This document shows, one piece after another, positions 8,137-16,232 of a stretch of 53,354 bases of DNA. This stretch comes from Planctomycetota bacterium (lineage in GTDB: Bacteria > Planctomycetota > Phycisphaerae > Phycisphaerales > Phycisphaeraceae). The translations under genes were made by a program, and so were the position numbers. The first letter of the stretch is position 1. Every line of letters begins with the position of its first letter. Under the pieces are notes generated by a model. That model saw nothing but the letters and a program-made list of their open reading frames with translations, ran no database searches and was not told where the DNA came from. The stretch covers positions 1 to 53,354 of the forward strand of contig JAJRRS010000110.1 in the NCBI GenBank assembly GCA_024279275.1, given 5' to 3'.

Positions 8137-9237
8137 ATGATCATCGGCGTACCCAAAGAAACCAAGTCGCATGAGTACCGTATCTCGATGCTGCCCGTGG
8201 GCGTTGAGTTGTTGGTGAAGGACGGGCACAAGGTGCTTGTCCAGCGCAACGCCGGGCACAACAGCGGCTACGAGGATGAGCAATATATCGCCGCCGGGGC
8301 CGAGATGATCGACGAGGCGGCAGACGTCTGGGCACGCTGCGAGATGATCGTCAAGGTCAAGGAACCGATCGACGACGAGCTGCTGATGATGACACGGGGG
8401 CAGACAGTTTTCACCTACTTCCACTTCGCCGCCAGCCTGGAGCTGACCGAGGGTTGTTTACGCGCCGGTGTCGCTGCGGTGGCGTATGAAACACTGACCG
8501 ACAAGCACGGCCGACTGCCGCTGTTGACCCCGATGAGCGAGGTCGCCGGTCGTATGAGCGTGCAGGAAGGCGCGAAGTATCTTGAGAAGCCGACGGAGGG
8601 CCGGGGGATCCTGCTCGGCGGTGTGCCGGGGGTTGAGCCGGGCAACGTGCTGGTCCTTGGCGGCGGCGTCGTCGGCACACAGGCAGCCAAACTCGCCGCA
8701 GGCTTAGGCGCGCACGTCACCATCGTGGACGTCAACCTCGATCGTCTTCGTTACCTGGATGATGTGATGCCCGCCAACGTCTTCACCGGGTACTCCGACC
8801 CACACACGATCCGCGAACAACTGGAACTCGCTGACCTGGTCATCGGTGCGGTATTGATCCCCGGCGCGCTGGCACCGCAATTAATTACCCGCGACATGCT
8901 CAAGCTCATGAAGCCCGGCGCGGTGATCGTCGATGTCGGCGTCGACCAGGGCGGGTGTGTCGAAACCACCAAGCCCACCACCCACAACGACCCGATCTAT
9001 ATCGTCGACGGCATCGTCCACTACTGCGTCGCCAACATGCCCGGCGCGGTCGGTCGGACCAGCACCCAGGCCCTGTGCCACGCGACCCAGCCCTACATGC
9101 TGCGTCTTGCAAAGCACGGGATCGACAAACTCGTCGCCGAAGACAACGCCTTCGCCACCGCGCTAAACATCAAGGATGGCAAGCTCACCAACCAGGCTGT
9201 TGCCGAGGCGCATGGCATGATTGATGCGTTGGTGTAA
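8137..9237 (+). CDS. ald: Alanine dehydrogenase
   Basis: NAD-dependent enzyme that interconverts L-alanine and pyruvate plus ammonia. The whole 366-residue protein fits the family (usual length about 370): N-terminal MIIGVPKETKSHEYRISMLP, the substrate-binding FTYFHFAAS segment, the dinucleotide fold VLVLGGGVVGTQAA near residue 170, and the VDVGVDQGGCVETT stretch. ATG has a CAGGAG ribosome site 8 bases upstream. It is convergent with dapA across a nested inverted repeat. It may feed D-alanine and nitrogen metabolism; no regulator is adjacent. Confidence 0.97.
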   Translation: MIIGVPKETKSHEYRISMLPVGVELLVKDGHKVLVQRNAGHNSGYEDEQYIAAGAEMIDEAADVWARCEMIVKVKEPIDDELLMMTRGQTVFTYFHFAASLELTEGCLRAGVAAVAYETLTDKHGRLPLLTPMSEVAGRMSVQEGAKYLEKPTEGRGILLGGVPGVEPGNVLVLGGGVVGTQAAKLAAGLGAHVTIVDVNLDRLRYLDDVMPANVFTGYSDPHTIREQLELADLVIGAVLIPGALAPQLITRDMLKLMKPGAVIVDVGVDQGGCVETTKPTTHNDPIYIVDGIVHYCVANMPGAVGRTSTQALCHATQPYMLRLAKHGIDKLVAEDNAFATALNIKDGKLTNQAVAEAHGMIDALV

Positions 9238-9255
9238 TGAAACGCTTGAGTGTGA

Positions 9256-9431
9256 ACCGCGAAGGCGCTAAGAGCGCGAAGAAAGACAGAGGTTGTCCGC
9301 AGATTGCGCAGATGACGCAGATAAAAAAGAGGCCGTTATGCTGGCTTATTCTAATTCTTAATCTGCGTCATCTGCGCAATCTGCGGATACTTCTTGCCTC
9401 CTCATCTTCGCGCTCTTAGCGCCTTCGCGGT
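9256..9431. repeat. Nested inverted repeat, copy A (perfect outer and inner arms)
   Basis: Outer arms 9256-9282 and 9405-9431 are perfect 27-bp inverted repeats. Inner arms 9296-9322 and 9361-9387 are a second perfect 27-bp pair. The inner arm is three 9-bp units of the type CGCAGATGA; the outer arm has internal GCGAAGGCG/GCGCGAAG similarity. It fills the space between convergent ald and dapA and could fold into one long interrupted hairpin in either transcript. Confidence 0.93.
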
Positions 9432-9438
9432 AATATTT

Positions 9439-10332
9439 CTACGACCTCACGACCGGCTGCAGCACGCCCTGTTCCTTGAGGATATTCTCCAGCTTCGCAC
9501 GGTTGGCGTCTCCCATCGCGCACATGGGCAGGCGTAGCTCGCCGGTGTCCGTGCCCGCAAGCTGCATCGCGGTCTTGATGGGGATTGGGTTGGTCTCAAT
9601 AGACATGCTCTTGAAGAGGGGGAATAGTTGCAGGTGCAGTTTGCGTGCCAGTGCGGTGTCGCCGGAGAGTGCGGCGTCCGCCAGAGCTTTGACCCTTGCG
9701 GGCATCAGGTTCGACAGCACGCTGACCACGCCCTTGGCACCGACGGATGCTAATGGCAACGTCAGCGAGTCGTCGCCTGAAAGGATCGTGAACTTATCTG
9801 GATCACACAGCGCTGCGATCTCGCTGGCCATGTCAAGTGAACCGGTGGCTTCTTTGACAGCGACGATGTTAGGATGCGAAGCAAGTCGTGCCACCGTGTT
9901 GGGGATCATCCCTACGCCGCAGCGCCCGGGGATGTTGTAAAGCACCATCGGCAGGTCAACCGCATCCGCGATCGCCATGAAGTGGCGGTACAAACCCTCC
10001 TGCGTCGGCTTGTTGTAGTAGGGATTAACCTGCAACGACGCATCCGCGCCGACTTCCTTGGCGTGCTGAGTCAGACGCAGCGCCTCGTCCGTCGCATTCG
10101 AGCCTGTGCCAGCGATCACGGGGACACGACCATCGGCGGCCTTAACGACCACCTCGATCACACGGTCGTGCTCGTCGTGGCTGAGCGTCGGCGATTCGCC
10201 GGTCGTCCCCACCGGGACCAGCCCGTCGATTCCCTCGGCTATCTGGTATGCCACATTCTTAGTCAGCCGATCGTAATCAACCCGGCCATCCTTGAACGGC
10301 GTGACCAACGCGGTCAGTGCGCCCTTAAACAT
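9439..10332 (-). CDS. dapA: 4-hydroxy-tetrahydrodipicolinate synthase
   Basis: Condenses pyruvate with aspartate semialdehyde, the first committed step to lysine and to the diaminopimelate of peptidoglycan. Seen: the PVGTTGES substrate loop at residues 40-47, the catalytic Tyr in VLYNIPGR, the Schiff-base Lys in VAVKEATG, and GDDSLTLP downstream; 297 residues, the normal length. The start at 10332 is chosen over an earlier GTG because AAGGAG lies 8 bases upstream and MFKGALTALVTPF is the typical N-terminus. It is flanked on both sides by nested inverted repeats. Presence of dapA agrees with murB and ddl elsewhere in the window, which together imply a peptidoglycan wall. Confidence 0.97.
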   Translation of the reverse strand: MFKGALTALVTPFKDGRVDYDRLTKNVAYQIAEGIDGLVPVGTTGESPTLSHDEHDRVIEVVVKAADGRVPVIAGTGSNATDEALRLTQHAKEVGADASLQVNPYYNKPTQEGLYRHFMAIADAVDLPMVLYNIPGRCGVGMIPNTVARLASHPNIVAVKEATGSLDMASEIAALCDPDKFTILSGDDSLTLPLASVGAKGVVSVLSNLMPARVKALADAALSGDTALARKLHLQLFPLFKSMSIETNPIPIKTAMQLAGTDTGELRLPMCAMGDANRAKLENILKEQGVLQPVVRS

Positions 10333-10399
10333 TATGAATCTCCTTGGTTGGCGCGACACTGTATCGCCGAGGCGTCACCCGATCAACATGATTCAGAAT

Positions 10400-10580
10400 A
10401 TCACGGAGGGCACGGAGACACGGAGACACGGAGAAGAAGGGATATTATGAAACAGGGATGAACGCAGATAAACACGGATGGAAAAGTATGAAGGCCTGAT
10501 TTTTACACCATTCCCATCTGTGTGTATCTGCGTTCATCCCTGTTCCCCCGCTTGCTCCGTGTCTCCGCGCCCTTCGTGAT
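10400..10580. repeat. Nested inverted repeat, copy B
   Basis: Outer arms 10400-10425 and 10555-10580 pair at 24 of 26 positions and contain an 8-bp direct repeat (ACGGAGAC). Inner arms 10451-10481 and 10514-10544 pair at 29 of 31 positions and contain GATGAACGCAGATAAAC. Same architecture as copy A, with different unit sequences in the outer arm. Confidence 0.9.
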
Positions 10581-10595
10581 TTCTTACTTTTACAA

Positions 10596-11144
10596 TCACG
10601 ACTTCCGCAGCGCAAGGATCAACTCGATCTTCCCGACGTGCTCGTCGAGCTTGCGTGCGATTTCGGCGGGGTCGTGGCCTTGCTCGGCGAGGTCGTAGAC
10701 GGATTGCTTCAAGGCGTCGTCGGGGCTTGGTGGTTCGGGGGGAACGGGGGCTTGAGGCTCAGCGCTTGAGGCTTGAGAGTCGTATGTCTGAGGCGCATCA
10801 CGGCGGGCCTGATCGAGTTGCTTCAACTCCCCGATCTTTCGGTCGGCCTCATCGATCAGGCGTTCCATCCGCACCGTCTTGGCGTCGAGCTGTGCGCCGA
10901 ACCGTTTGGCGAGCTGTTCGATCTCAACCATCAGTTGTTCCAGGTCGCCGCGCACCTCGTGTCTTTGTTTAAGTTCCTCGACGCGATCGCGGGCTGTGCC
11001 TTGTGTGTGGGCACGCCGACGTTTCTTGCGGATGCCCATCATCATGCTCATGGTGATCAGCAAGACGCCCACGACCGGGATCCCGATCTTCAAGGCTGGC
11101 GAAAGCTCTTCCACCGTAAATGCGAGCGTGACCCATCCGTTCAT
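10596..11144 (-). CDS. Membrane-anchored coiled-coil protein with a SwrB-like C-terminal helix pair
   Basis: Protein of 182 residues: one membrane span near residues 19-36, a basic cytoplasmic flank, a long heptad-rich coiled coil (about 50-115), a Pro/Ser-rich linker, and a C-terminal helix-turn-helix-like end reading VYDLAEQGHDPAEIARKLDE then GKIELILALRK. That end resembles the tail of DUF2802/SwrB-type motility-linked proteins, but no flagellar genes are here. Its start overlaps the stop of the LarC-like gene by 4 bases (ATGA), so the two are surely cotranscribed and probably translationally coupled. The linker is partly encoded by a GCTTGAGG-type microsatellite. Function unknown. Confidence 0.6.
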   Translation of the reverse strand: MNGWVTLAFTVEELSPALKIGIPVVGVLLITMSMMMGIRKKRRRAHTQGTARDRVEELKQRHEVRGDLEQLMVEIEQLAKRFGAQLDAKTVRMERLIDEADRKIGELKQLDQARRDAPQTYDSQASSAEPQAPVPPEPPSPDDALKQSVYDLAEQGHDPAEIARKLDEHVGKIELILALRKS

Positions 11145-11668
11145 CGCTGCGCCTCCCGCCAGAGGTTCGCCGACGACTGGGCCGCATCATAGACCTCCCG
11201 CACCGACGCCCCCCCGCCCCCGCCCCCGGTATCGCCCCCGGATCCCCCGGTGCCGGGGGCGCTTGCGTCCGCCAGCTTCTTCACATCCTCAAACTCCGGC
11301 CGAGCGATAATGATTTTACCATCCAACTCCCCGACCTTGATCTGCACCTTGCCGAACCGCGTATCGACGGTGACGTGCCTGCGGTCCAGCACCAGCCGAC
11401 CCCACTCCCGGAACCGCACCCCAAAGCTCCCGGTCAGTTCGATCACCAGCCTGGCCAACGCATCACGCTTGCCCTGGTCACACAACAGCGACAGCATCAC
11501 CCCCGGGCGCCCCTTCTTCATCTGGATTGCTGTGGTCCACACATCCAACGCCCCAGCAGCCAGCAACGCCCGCTGCGCCTCGCCGAGCAGTTCCCCGGTC
11601 ACGTCGTCGAGGTTGACGACGATCTCGGTGACCTGGGTCGGGGTCGGGCTGGTGGGGTCGGATGGCAC
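11141..11668 (-). CDS. LarC C-terminal-domain protein (LarC2-like, stand-alone)
   Basis: Matches the C-terminal half of LarC, the enzyme that inserts nickel into the pincer cofactor of lactate racemase and related enzymes. Seen: NLDDVTGELLGEAQ near the start, GALDVWTTAIQMKKGRPG, then FGVRFREWGR, a YG-x-V-like strand (FGKVQIKVGEL), and ARPEFEDVKKLAD. The N-terminal (LarC1) half is absent from the gene and from the window. In lactobacilli LarC1 and LarC2 are joined by programmed frameshifting, but there is no larC1 reading frame upstream here. A Gly-rich linker precedes the last helix, encoded by G-run repeats. It shares 4 bases with the membrane coiled-coil gene after it. larA, larB and larE are not seen. 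Confidence 0.7.
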   Translation of the reverse strand: MPSDPTSPTPTQVTEIVVNLDDVTGELLGEAQRALLAAGALDVWTTAIQMKKGRPGVMLSLLCDQGKRDALARLVIELTGSFGVRFREWGRLVLDRRHVTVDTRFGKVQIKVGELDGKIIIARPEFEDVKKLADASAPGTGGSGGDTGGGGGGASVREVYDAAQSSANLWREAQR

Positions 11669-11798
11669 TAAAAAGCTCCTGAGAAGATGACTTGCCGCAA
11701 CGAGTGTAACCTATACACCAGAGTCTATGCGACCCATACTCGCGAACGAGCCTTGCGATAAGTGCAGCCCATTATCATAGTGGAAACGGGGCCACGCC

Positions 11799-12362
11799 AT
11801 GAAGGAACCATCCCAACAACCTGACTCGCTCCAGGCCGATCAGGGCGAGGAGATGCTGTGCCCACACTGCATGAAGCCCACGGACCCGATCTCCCACTTC
11901 TGCCATGACTGCGGCGGCCCAAAGAATGCTCATTCTGCGATCGATCCACTTGGACAGGTATATTCGCATGGGCACACATACCGAGCAGTGAAAAATAGGC
12001 CAATGAAGCTCATTGTCGCACTTGGCCTCTGGCTGCTCTTCCTACCGCAGATGTTTTTTTTGATCATCAAGATCGCGCTAGTGGCGATGTCATTGGGGGA
12101 TAACGAGTACTACGGAGCAAACCGTCAAATCATGTTATTTTTATGCTTGGCCATCACGGCCCTGTATTGCCTGATCCTCTACAAAACCACATGGGCCTAC
12201 ATCCTGACCCGCCGACGGGCGAATGGGCTTTGTGTGAAGTGCAAGTATGATCTTAGGGGTAGCAAGGGGCAACCGACATGCCCTGAGTGCGGCTGCGAGA
12301 TCGAGTGTTTTCAGGATGTCGATGAGTCAACTGTTCATGACAGCACAGAACCCCAGCCCTGA
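11799..12362 (+). CDS. Membrane protein with two zinc ribbons
   Basis: Protein of 187 residues with an N-terminal zinc ribbon (CPHCMKPTDP...CHDCGGP), two membrane spans near residues 69-95 and 110-132, and a C-terminal ribbon (CVKCKYDLRG...CPECGCEIE). The second ribbon, C-x2-C-x-YDLRG followed by CPECG, is a frequent tail on planctomycete membrane proteins of unknown role. Its last 26 bases overlap the start of tilS, so the two genes are likely coexpressed. The stretch is less GC-rich than tilS. Confidence 0.65.
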   Translation: MKEPSQQPDSLQADQGEEMLCPHCMKPTDPISHFCHDCGGPKNAHSAIDPLGQVYSHGHTYRAVKNRPMKLIVALGLWLLFLPQMFFLIIKIALVAMSLGDNEYYGANRQIMLFLCLAITALYCLILYKTTWAYILTRRRANGLCVKCKYDLRGSKGQPTCPECGCEIECFQDVDESTVHDSTEPQP

Positions 12363-13479
12363 TTCCCACCCTATTCCCGCTAGCCAACACCCTCTGGTCA
12401 AAGCCGTCGCCCACGCTCTGCGCCGTCGTTGCGGGGTGGGTGAGGGGGCGCATATTCTGGTGGCGGTCAGTGGGGGCGGGGATTCGGTGGCGTTGCTGCG
12501 AGCGTTGGCGGCGTTGAAAGATCGGCGGCGGTGGCGGTTGACGTTGACGGTTGGGCATGTGCAGCATCATCTGCGGGGAGATGAGGCGGAAGCGGATGCG
12601 GGGTTTGTGGTGAAACTGGGACGGCGGCTAAAGCTGACGCAGTTGCGGCAGGATCTGGACCTGTCAGGTGAAACAGGGGACGTGGAAGATGCGGCGCGGC
12701 GGGGGCGGTATGAGGCGCTGGTTCAGATGGCACATGAATGTGGGGCTTCGTTTATTGCGACGGGGCATCACGGGGACGATCAGTTGGAGACGTTGTTGAT
12801 GCGGATGCTGCGCGGTGCGGGGACCGGGGGGATGCGCGGGATTGCTTGGAGGCGGGAGGTGGGTCTGGGGTCTGGGGTCTGGGGTAGTGCAGAAGAAGAG
12901 TCACCCCCTTCCGTCAAAGACCCTAGACCCAAGACCCGATACCCGATCCTCATCCGCCCGATGCTTGCGGTCAGCCGTTTGGAGATCAACGACTATCTGA
13001 ATGCGATCGGGCAGGCTTGGTGCGTGGATCAGACGAACTCGGATGTGTCGCGTTGGCGTGCTCGGCTGCGTGCGGAGGTGTTGCCTGTGTTGGAAGCGAT
13101 TCGGCCGGGCGCGGGGCGGAAGGCGACGGTGTTCGCGGATCATCTACGGGATGTGCATCGGGTGTTGGATGATGCGGTGCAAGAAGCGCGGGGATTGGTT
13201 GAGCTGGAAGTAAATGATCCGGGGGCTGTTGATCCGGGGGTGGATGGGGTGGGGTTTGAGCGCGAGGCTGGCAAGCGGCTTAGGGGGGTGGTGCTGTCGG
13301 GGTTGTTGCGGGGGTTGTTGATGGATGCGGGGGTGTCGGGGGACGCGCTGGGTTCCCAACAGGTTGGGCGGGTGGTGCGCGCGGTGGGTGATGGTGAAGG
13401 TGGGGAGCGGGTGTTTACGTTTGCGGGGGGGGTGAGGGTGAAGGTGACACGCGATCGGGTGTTGGTTTGTCGGGGGTGA
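12337..13479 (+). CDS. tilS: tRNA(Ile)-lysidine synthetase
   Basis: Modifies C34 of the CAU anticodon of tRNA-Ile2 to lysidine with ATP and lysine, an essential step for reading AUA. Seen: the PP-loop VAVSGGGDS near residues 42-50, GHVQHHLRGDEAEAD, ATGHHGDDQLET, the LRGAGTGGMRGI loop and RPMLAVSRLEI. Between the last two lies an extra stretch of about 30 residues, encoded by an in-frame heptamer array. The C-terminal domain is short. Start: ATG at 12337 inside the end of the upstream gene; the further upstream in-frame ATGs lie deeper in that gene. A hairpin follows the stop. Confidence 0.9.
   Translation: MTAQNPSPDSHPIPASQHPLVKAVAHALRRRCGVGEGAHILVAVSGGGDSVALLRALAALKDRRRWRLTLTVGHVQHHLRGDEAEADAGFVVKLGRRLKLTQLRQDLDLSGETGDVEDAARRGRYEALVQMAHECGASFIATGHHGDDQLETLLMRMLRGAGTGGMRGIAWRREVGLGSGVWGSAEEESPPSVKDPRPKTRYPILIRPMLAVSRLEINDYLNAIGQAWCVDQTNSDVSRWRARLRAEVLPVLEAIRPGAGRKATVFADHLRDVHRVLDDAVQEARGLVELEVNDPGAVDPGVDGVGFEREAGKRLRGVVLSGLLRGLLMDAGVSGDALGSQQVGRVVRAVGDGEGGERVFTFAGGVRVKVTRDRVLVCRG
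12861..12949. repeat. Heptamer array inside tilS
   Basis: Three TCTGGGG units on the plus strand (12863-12884), a spacer, then CCCTAGACCC and related units (12921-12949) in the opposite sense. It forms a loose inverted repeat entirely within the tilS frame, encoding LGSGVWGS and DPRPKTRYP. Confidence 0.85.
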
Positions 13480-13504
13480 TGAACCCAGTCTGAATAAGCG
13501 TATA

Positions 13505-13531
13505 AAGAAACCCACGGATAAAATCCGTGGG
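13505..13531 (-). terminator. Probable terminator for the minus-strand phosphofructokinase gene
   Basis: CCCACGGAT/ATCCGTGGG (13511-13519, 13523-13531) is a perfect 9-bp stem with a three-base loop. Read on the minus strand it is followed by TTTCTTTATA. It lies between convergent tilS and the phosphofructokinase gene, so it may also stop tilS transcripts weakly. Confidence 0.6.
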
Positions 13532-13643
13532 CTTCGAGAGGGTGTGGTTATGTGGGTGTGTGGCGTGTGTGGCGTACTGGGCCTTGTGCGCCGCGTGGCC
13601 GCGGCGGCTAAACGGGGGAGTGCGGAAGGAGTGTGGGTGTGGG

Positions 13644-14849
13644 TCACTGGCCTCGTAGGGAGTCGACGATGGGGAGGTCGCCGACGATGGGGGCGAGGTA
13701 ATCGCGGAAGCTGGGGTCGATGTTGTTGCCGTGGACGATGTACTTGGGGTCGAGGGTTTGGGTTTTGGCGGCGACGTCGGAAAGTTCGATGCGTTTGTAC
13801 TCGACTTTGTAGGGCTTGTTGCTGACGCGTTGAATAGCGATGGAGCCATCGAGTTCGCCTGAGAGTGCGAGTTCAGCGGCTTTGCGTCCTGCGAGCCGGG
13901 CCTCGTGCGCATCGACCTGAGAGACACAGCCGGCGAAGCAGCGCTGGAGGTAGCCGAAGGTGTCGGCGCGGACGCGTGTATTTTTGCCGAGGTGTTCTTT
14001 CAGTGCGTTGGATAGGTGGTCGCCCAGCGCGCCTGTGCCTGAGAGTTGGACGTTGCCGTGCGCGTCTTTCTGGACATCCCCGGCGAGTTTGGAGGCGATC
14101 GCGGTGCCGTCCTTGTCGTGGATGCCTTCGGAGACGGCGATGAGGCATCGGCCCAGTCGGCTGTAGACCTCGGCGACGTCGGCCTTGAACTTGTCGAGGT
14201 CGAAGGCGGCTTCGGGGACGTAGATCAGGTGCGGGCCGTCGTCGTCGTGCTGGCGTGCGAGCATGGCTGCGGCGGTGAGGAAGCCTGCGTGCCGGCCCAT
14301 GATGATGTTGATCTTGATCCCGGGCAGCGAGCGGTTGTCGAGGTTGTCGCCGATGAACGCCTGTGCGACGAATTTTGCGGCGGAGCCGAAGCCGGGTGTG
14401 TGGTCATTGTGTACCAGGTCGTTGTCGATGGTTTTGGGCACATGGAAGCTGCGCAGATCGTAGTTATTTTTCTTGGCGAGTTCGTTGACGATGCGGCAGG
14501 TGTCTGAGCTGTCGTTGCCGCCGATGTAGAAGAAGTAGCGTATGTTTTGTTTGGCAAAGACGTCGCATATTTTCTTGCAATATTCGGCGTCGGGCTTGTC
14601 GCGGCTGGAGCCTAGCGCTGCGGAGGGTGTCTGAGCGATGCGGTCGAGGCGTTCCTGTGGGACGTCTTGCAATTCGATGAAGTCGTTCTTGATGATGCCG
14701 GAGACGGCGTGGTGTGCGCCGAGGATCTTATCGATGCAAGACGAACCGGCGAGTCCTTCGATGACGCCGACGAGTGATTGATTGATGACCGCGGTGGGTC
14801 CGCCGGACTGCCCGATGACGGCGTTGCCTTTGATGAGATTGGTTGGCAT
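13644..14849 (-). CDS. Pyrophosphate-dependent 6-phosphofructokinase
   Basis: Phosphorylates fructose 6-phosphate, reversibly, using PPi in place of ATP. Seen: GQSGGPTAVINQSL at the N-terminus, GGNDSSDT at residues 110-117, PKTIDND at 138-144, and a TPGFGSA segment at 151-157. The acidic residue after GGN (in place of the Gly of ATP enzymes) and the Lys of PKTIDND are the known marks of PPi specificity. Length 401 residues. The start at 14849 has CGGAG upstream; a longer in-frame extension exists but looks non-coding. Fits with the PPi-driven ion pump at 19.5-21.9 kb. Confidence 0.88.
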   Translation of the reverse strand: MPTNLIKGNAVIGQSGGPTAVINQSLVGVIEGLAGSSCIDKILGAHHAVSGIIKNDFIELQDVPQERLDRIAQTPSAALGSSRDKPDAEYCKKICDVFAKQNIRYFFYIGGNDSSDTCRIVNELAKKNNYDLRSFHVPKTIDNDLVHNDHTPGFGSAAKFVAQAFIGDNLDNRSLPGIKINIIMGRHAGFLTAAAMLARQHDDDGPHLIYVPEAAFDLDKFKADVAEVYSRLGRCLIAVSEGIHDKDGTAIASKLAGDVQKDAHGNVQLSGTGALGDHLSNALKEHLGKNTRVRADTFGYLQRCFAGCVSQVDAHEARLAGRKAAELALSGELDGSIAIQRVSNKPYKVEYKRIELSDVAAKTQTLDPKYIVHGNNIDPSFRDYLAPIVGDLPIVDSLRGQ

Positions 14850-15020
14850 GGTGAAAACTCCGCTAGGGGGTTGTGCTCGCCGGTGGTTAGCCGGGGTGTG
14901 GCGGATGCGGCGAGGACGTTTTGGGGTTGGCCTGCGGTGCAATCACCTCTGGCAGTGGGCCATATTAGGAGATCAGAGGGCGATAGACAAAACCGGCGGC
15001 GCGGGGTCAATGAAGCCGTG

Positions 15021-16226
15021 TTAACCGATTTCCTTCAGGACCTGCTTGGCGAGGGTGAGTTCGTCGCCGTGGAGTCTGGGGATGGCTTGGGTGAGTAATT
15101 CTTTGGCGCGTTGTCTCTGGTCGAGGTAGCGGGCGAAGATCAGGCCGAGGATGAGCTGGACCTGCTGGCGGTCGGCGTAGTTTTTGTATGTGACAAGGAA
15201 GAGCTGATAAGCGCTGGCGGAATCGGCGTAGCGGGCCTCAGACATAAGCTGGTTGGCGATGTCCAGTTGTTGTTGCTGGCCCATGACCTGCTCGGGGTGC
15301 TGCTTGAGCAGGTCTGCGTAGAGGGTCGCTGCTTGGGTTAGGTCGTGATCGGTCAGCGCGGCACTGATGGCGGTGCGATCTTTCATGATCGCAGCTTCCT
15401 GCTCGGTGACGGGAGCCGGGCTGCCCTTGCCGGGCGGGTCGCCTGGCTTGTTGTGTTCCCAGGGGCGGTAGCCTTGCTTGGCGAGCTTGTTGAATTGCGC
15501 ACGGCGTCGGCGGTGCTCGATCAATGAGAGCATGTCGTAGGGTTCGCGAGGGAGGATGCGCGCGAGCAGCAGGCCCATGCCGATTGTGAAGCCGCAGGTG
15601 TAGCCCGCGAGGTGCGCCAGGTAGGCGGTGTTGCCGATGCCGCCGACCTGGAACAGCGCGTCTTGTACGACCTGAAAAAGAATAAGGACGATGCTGGATA
15701 TCTCGAAGGAGCCGAACACGATAAACCAGTAGACGATCGTGACATTGGAGAGCGGGAACAGCGCGAGGTAAGCGCCTGTGACTGCGGCGACCGAGCCGCT
15801 TGCGCCGAGCACGGGGTTGGTTTCCATCAGGCCGTGACCCAACCCCGCAACCACACCACCGGCGAGGTAGAAAAACAGGTACCCGACCTTGCCCAGGCGG
15901 TCTTCCACGCCGCTGCCGAAGACGTAGAGGAAGACCATGTTCATAATCAGGTGCATCCAGCCCGCGTGCAGGAACTGGTAGCTGAAGTATTGCACGACGC
16001 TGCCATCGCCGGGCAGTAGGTAGTAGTTCAAGACCCAGGGGCGGTTGGGGATGGTCGCCCGGGGGCCGGCATCAATGGCGGTCTGGAAGGCGTAGAAGTA
16101 TTCGTGGACCAGGTCGATGTTATTGGCGGTCAGGATGAACACGACAACGTTGACGGCGATGAGTGTGTAGTTCACCCAGGGCGTGCGCTTGAGCCGACGA
16201 TCTGTACCGGTGGGAAAAAAGATCAT
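15021..16226 (-). CDS. Rhomboid-family intramembrane serine protease with a C-terminal helical-repeat region
   Basis: Integral membrane protease that cuts substrates within the bilayer. Six to seven spans lie in residues 15-230. Seen: the loop-1 HAGWMHLIMNM motif near residues 87-97, the GASG active-site motif with Ser143, and the partner His205 in AYLAHLAGYTCGF. Residues 270-401 form a soluble region with TPR-like pairs of helices, so the protein is longer than a plain rhomboid. It starts 6 bases after the stop of the upstream zinc-ribbon gene, so the two form an operon; the partner may be a substrate or regulator, which is only inferred from position. Confidence 0.9.
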   Translation of the reverse strand: MIFFPTGTDRRLKRTPWVNYTLIAVNVVVFILTANNIDLVHEYFYAFQTAIDAGPRATIPNRPWVLNYYLLPGDGSVVQYFSYQFLHAGWMHLIMNMVFLYVFGSGVEDRLGKVGYLFFYLAGGVVAGLGHGLMETNPVLGASGSVAAVTGAYLALFPLSNVTIVYWFIVFGSFEISSIVLILFQVVQDALFQVGGIGNTAYLAHLAGYTCGFTIGMGLLLARILPREPYDMLSLIEHRRRRAQFNKLAKQGYRPWEHNKPGDPPGKGSPAPVTEQEAAIMKDRTAISAALTDHDLTQAATLYADLLKQHPEQVMGQQQQLDIANQLMSEARYADSASAYQLFLVTYKNYADRQQVQLILGLIFARYLDQRQRAKELLTQAIPRLHGDELTLAKQVLKEIG

Positions 16227-16232
16227 GTGAGG

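Noticed and set aside
9237..9419. Short frames giving LRHLRNLRIL-like peptides in nested repeats (also 52278-52535)
   Set aside because: Such peptides are translations of the CGCAGATGA repeat units and are seen wherever the repeat occurs; not genes.
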